Below, in pieces: positions 20,372 to 22,438 of a DNA stretch of 22,438 nucleotides. The notes beneath the pieces were generated by a model. The model worked only from the letters and a program-made list of their open reading frames with translations. It did not search any database and was not told where the DNA came from. Source of the DNA: JBDRGD01 sp043818095 (GTDB lineage Bacteria; Chloroflexota; Dehalococcoidia; Dehalococcoidales; RBG-16-60-22); the NCBI GenBank assembly GCA_043818095.1, contig JBDRGD010000021.1, positions 1-22,438 of the forward strand. The letters are read 5' to 3'. Position 1 is the first letter of the stretch. Each line of letters starts with the position of its first letter. The translations under genes and the position numbers were made by a program.

Positions 20372-21516
20372 ACGAATTCCCGCCGGTCTCCCTGGAACTG
20401 GGACCCATCCGTCCCCCCAGCGAGGCGTTTTCCCTGCTCGTCAGGGTCACCCGCAACTGCCCGTGGAACCGCTGCAAGTTCTGCCGACTCTACAAGGGGC
20501 AGAAGTTCGAACTCCGTCCCGTGGAGGAGGTGAAAGAAGACATCCGCCAGGTGCGGCTTATCCAGGACAATATACGTGAAGGCGCTGCGAAAATGGGCGG
20601 GGAAGACAGCCTCCGGCGCATGGCCGCCTGGATTTACCAGTCTCCGCCTAACGACACCTACCGCAACGTCGCCCTGTGGCTGTATGCCGGCGCGAAGCAC
20701 GCCTTTCTCCAGGATGCCAACACCCTGATTACGCCCACTCCGGACCTGGTGGAGATTCTCCGTTTCCTCAAGGAAACCCTGCCCGGCATTGAGCGGGTGA
20801 CCAGCTATGCGCGTGCGCATACGGCCTCGCGGAAAAGCCCGGAGGAACTGCAGGCGCTGAAAGACGCCGGGCTCTCCCGGATACACATCGGGCTGGAAAC
20901 CGGCTATGACCCGCTGCTCCGGTTCATGGACAAGGGGGTGACGGCGGCGCAGCAGATAATCGCCGGGCAGAAGATAATGGCGGCGGGCATCTCCCTGTGC
21001 GAGTATGTGCTCCTGGGCCTGGGGGGAAAGCGCTGGTGGCAGGAGCATGCCATCGAGACCGCGCGGGTGCTTAACGAGATAAATCCTGATTTCATCCGGA
21101 TGAGGACGCTGATGATTTCCGCCGCCATTCCCCTGAGCGAGGATGTGGCGCAGGGGACCTTTACCCGGCTGACCGACCAGGAGATTGTAGAGGAAGAGAA
21201 GCTCTTCCTGGAGAATCTGAACTGCTCTTCTTATATCATCAGCGACCATATCAACAATCTTCTCCAGGACGTCGAGGGCAAGCTGCCGGAGGACACGGAG
21301 AAGATGCTGGCGGTCATCGCTCGTTTTCAGTCTTTACCGGCAGAGGAGCGTTTCCATTTTCAAATGGGGCGGCGGCTGGGGATATATACCACCCTCGACG
21401 AGCTCGGCGACCCGAACAAGCGCGCCGCCGTCGACCGCGTCATTGCGCGCATCCGCGAGTTTGACGGGACGGTCGATGAAGAGACCGTCTACGCGATGAT
21501 GAGCCAGTTTATCTAG
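20362..21516 (+). CDS. Radical SAM protein (Elp3/HemN-like)
   Basis: This is a radical SAM enzyme of 384 residues. The iron-sulfur site CPWNRCKFC (Cys33, Cys38, Cys41) is CX4CX2C, slightly different from the classical CX3CX2C. TPTPDLVEILRFLKETLPG and the family core ELQALKDAGLSRIHIGLETGYDPLLRFMDKG follow, with the SAM-binding Gly-Leu-Glu-Thr segment of the Elp3/HemN superfamily. The C-terminal part (about 280-384) is helical and contains no further cysteine clusters. The reaction is unknown. ATG at 20362 or the ATG two codons later at 20368 are both possible; the latter overlaps the upstream stop as ATGA and would be the usual coupled start. Together with the MBL-fold gene it forms a two-gene unit, with the PncC gene following 10 bases after its stop. 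Confidence 0.92.
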   Translation: MAMNEFPPVSLELGPIRPPSEAFSLLVRVTRNCPWNRCKFCRLYKGQKFELRPVEEVKEDIRQVRLIQDNIREGAAKMGGEDSLRRMAAWIYQSPPNDTYRNVALWLYAGAKHAFLQDANTLITPTPDLVEILRFLKETLPGIERVTSYARAHTASRKSPEELQALKDAGLSRIHIGLETGYDPLLRFMDKGVTAAQQIIAGQKIMAAGISLCEYVLLGLGGKRWWQEHAIETARVLNEINPDFIRMRTLMISAAIPLSEDVAQGTFTRLTDQEIVEEEKLFLENLNCSSYIISDHINNLLQDVEGKLPEDTEKMLAVIARFQSLPAEERFHFQMGRRLGIYTTLDELGDPNKRAAVDRVIARIREFDGTVDEETVYAMMSQFI

Positions 21517-21526
21517 GAGCCGAAAG

Positions 21527-22009
21527 ATGCTTGGCATCGAACAGGAGATTGGCGATTTACTGCGAGCGAAGCGGCTGACCCTGGGCACCGTGGAATCCGC
21601 TACGGGCGGATTGATTGCCCACCGGATAACGAATGTCGCCGGCAGCTCGGACTACTTTTCCGGCGGCATCATTACCTACAGTAATGGGATAAAAACGAGC
21701 CTGGCCGGCGTCCCGGAAGACCTGCTGCAAAAGCACGGCGCGGTCAGCGCGCCGGTCGCGGCAGCGATGGCTGCCGGGGGCCGGAAGACCCTGGGAGTGG
21801 ACATCTGCGTGTCGGTGACCGGCATCGCCGGGCCGGGAGGGGCGACCGCCCGAAAGCCGGTGGGGCTGTTCTTCGTGGGGCTGGCCCACGGCGACTTCCT
21901 GGAGAGCCGCAAGGTGCAGTTTTCCGGCAGCCGGGAGGCGAACAAAACGCAGGCGTCGGACACTACGCTCCAGTGGCTGCTCTCTTTCCTGCGAGAACTG
22001 AAGTCCTGA
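21527..22009 (+). CDS. pncC: CinA C-terminal domain protein, nicotinamide-nucleotide amidase (PncC)
   Basis: This is a stand-alone CinA-C/PncC enzyme of 160 aa, the usual length of the amidase without the competence-damage N-terminal domain. The active-site serine lies in ESATGGLIAHRITNVAGSSDYF, and GGIITYSNGIKTSLAGVP follows. SVTGIAGPGGATARKPVGL is the strongly conserved glycine-rich loop. The enzyme deamidates nicotinamide mononucleotide to nicotinate mononucleotide in pyridine nucleotide recycling. ATG at 21527 has TAGGAG seven bases upstream and lies 10 bases after the radical SAM stop, so the two are probably co-transcribed. Between it and the next gene a new extended -10 promoter starts the rph unit. 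The 87 bases in between contain no obvious terminator. Confidence 0.94.
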   Translation: MLGIEQEIGDLLRAKRLTLGTVESATGGLIAHRITNVAGSSDYFSGGIITYSNGIKTSLAGVPEDLLQKHGAVSAPVAAAMAAGGRKTLGVDICVSVTGIAGPGGATARKPVGLFFVGLAHGDFLESRKVQFSGSREANKTQASDTTLQWLLSFLRELKS

Positions 22010-22054
22010 ATTCCACGGGATTCTAAGCGACGCTGTATTCCCTCACGATAAATG

Positions 22055-22063
22055 TGCTATACT
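22055..22063 (+). promoter_or_regulatory. Extended -10 promoter of rph
   Basis: TGCTATACT (22055-22063) is a TGnTATAAT-type extended -10 with one mismatch, 33 bases before the rph ATG. The -35 region is weak, as is common for this class. It would separate rph from the upstream gene run. Confidence 0.5.
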
Positions 22064-22096
22064 CTGGCGTAACGCCGCCACGGGAAGGGAAGCTCC

Positions 22097-22438
22097 ATGA
22101 AAAGAGTCGACGGACGTGCCTTTGACGAACTGCGCCCCATCCGGATTACCCCCGGAGTGCAGCGGTTCGCGGAAGGTTCGGCGCTGATCGAGCTCGGTAA
22201 GACACGTGTCCTGTGCTCCGCCACTGTTGAGGAGCGCGTGCCGGCGTTCCTGAAGGGGTCCCGCAGCGGCTGGATTACCGCGGAGTACTCCATGCTCCCC
22301 CGGGCGACGGTCACCCGCAGTCCCCGGGAAGGCATATCGGGGAAAATCGGGGGGAGAAGCCAGGAAATCCAGCGCTTCATCGGGCGTTCCCTGCGCGCCG
22401 CCGCCGACCTGAAAGCCCTGGGGGAGAGAACGGTGATA
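22097..22438 (+). CDS. rph: Ribonuclease PH (partial, 3' end beyond window)
   Basis: This is a phosphate-dependent 3'-5' exoribonuclease that trims tRNA precursors. The visible 114 residues show the RNase PH beginning MKRVDGRAFDELRPIRITPG, then LIELGKTRVLCSATVEERVPAFL. The central RSGWITAEYSMLPRAT and GGRSQEIQRFIGRSLRAAADL are diagnostic; the usual wording is GRTQEIQRLIGRSLRA. The ATG at 22097 is preceded by GGGAAGGGA and by an extended -10 promoter. The gene continues past the end, so the C-terminal half cannot be assessed. It may be the first gene of a unit that commonly carries the RdgB-type nucleotide hydrolase; this cannot be seen here. Confidence 0.95.
   Translation, partial: MKRVDGRAFDELRPIRITPGVQRFAEGSALIELGKTRVLCSATVEERVPAFLKGSRSGWITAEYSMLPRATVTRSPREGISGKIGGRSQEIQRFIGRSLRAAADLKALGERTVI

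Noticed and set aside
20338..21249. 303-codon open frame on the minus strand opposite the radical SAM gene
   Set aside because: Antisense to a clear radical SAM protein; no motif and an Arg/His/Gln-rich composition.

Overview
This is a gene-dense, high-GC (roughly 60%) bacterial chromosome segment. It has no mobile element, no CRISPR array and no rRNA. Short operons with 1-20 base gaps or ATGA/GTGA overlaps, a CCA-encoding tRNA gene, sigma70-type promoters, GTG/TTG starts and several small uncharacterised membrane proteins suggest a bacterium such as an uncultivated Chloroflexota (Dehalococcoidia). That placement is inference from general gene character; nothing in the window fixes it. No stretch longer than 300 bases lacks a gene.

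Region 1 (1-4250, minus strand) is a cobalt/cobalamin block. A winged-helix regulator gene (4247-3454, with an apparent 1-base frameshift near its end) is followed by a consensus promoter and a TATCAA/TTGATA inverted repeat. Then come a cbiX-cbiC fusion, cbiM, a cbiN-like gene, cbiQ and cbiO, the last cut by the window edge. CbiM/N/Q/O form an energy-coupling-factor type Co2+ importer. CbiX inserts cobalt into sirohydrochlorin and CbiC makes the hydrogenobyrinate/cobyrinate skeleton. I see no cobalamin riboswitch, so the regulator and inverted repeat are the obvious candidates for control.

Region 2 (4300-6880) holds a complete tRNA-Gln(CTG) unit with promoter and terminator, an SDR oxidoreductase, two very small minus-strand genes (an HTH protein of 72 aa and an unknown of 70 aa), and rnc (RNase III). 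The rnc gene overlaps an acylphosphatase gene whose only full-length start is an ATA codon.

Region 3 (7148-10732, minus) is a molybdenum-cofactor operon: mobA, moeA, mobB, then a DUF362-type protein and a cysteine-bearing unknown protein, tightly packed.

Region 4 (10776-15345, minus) is a second tight operon: two tandem DegV-family proteins, a small P-loop kinase, leucyl aminopeptidase PepA and an UlaG-like metallo-hydrolase. Upstream of it lie a PadR-family regulator, a 48-aa membrane protein and a perfect 12-bp inverted repeat (16096-16140).

Region 5 (16220-22438) contains a MidA-like methyltransferase diverging from a DUF4349 lipoprotein with a PKD domain. Next is a minus-strand trio (small membrane protein, DUF1284, DUF167). 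A plus-strand run follows: MBL-fold hydrolase, radical SAM protein, CinA-C/PncC amidase and the start of rph (RNase PH). The small membrane protein and the MBL gene diverge from a palindromic ATTATATAAT that offers a TATAAT on both strands.

No single spectacular new system stands out. The most informative points are the riboswitch-free regulated cobalt operon, the RNase III lacking an expected catalytic Asp, the ATA-start acylphosphatase, the 12-bp inverted repeat near the PadR/small membrane protein genes, and the Mo-cofactor operon carrying two uncharacterised genes.
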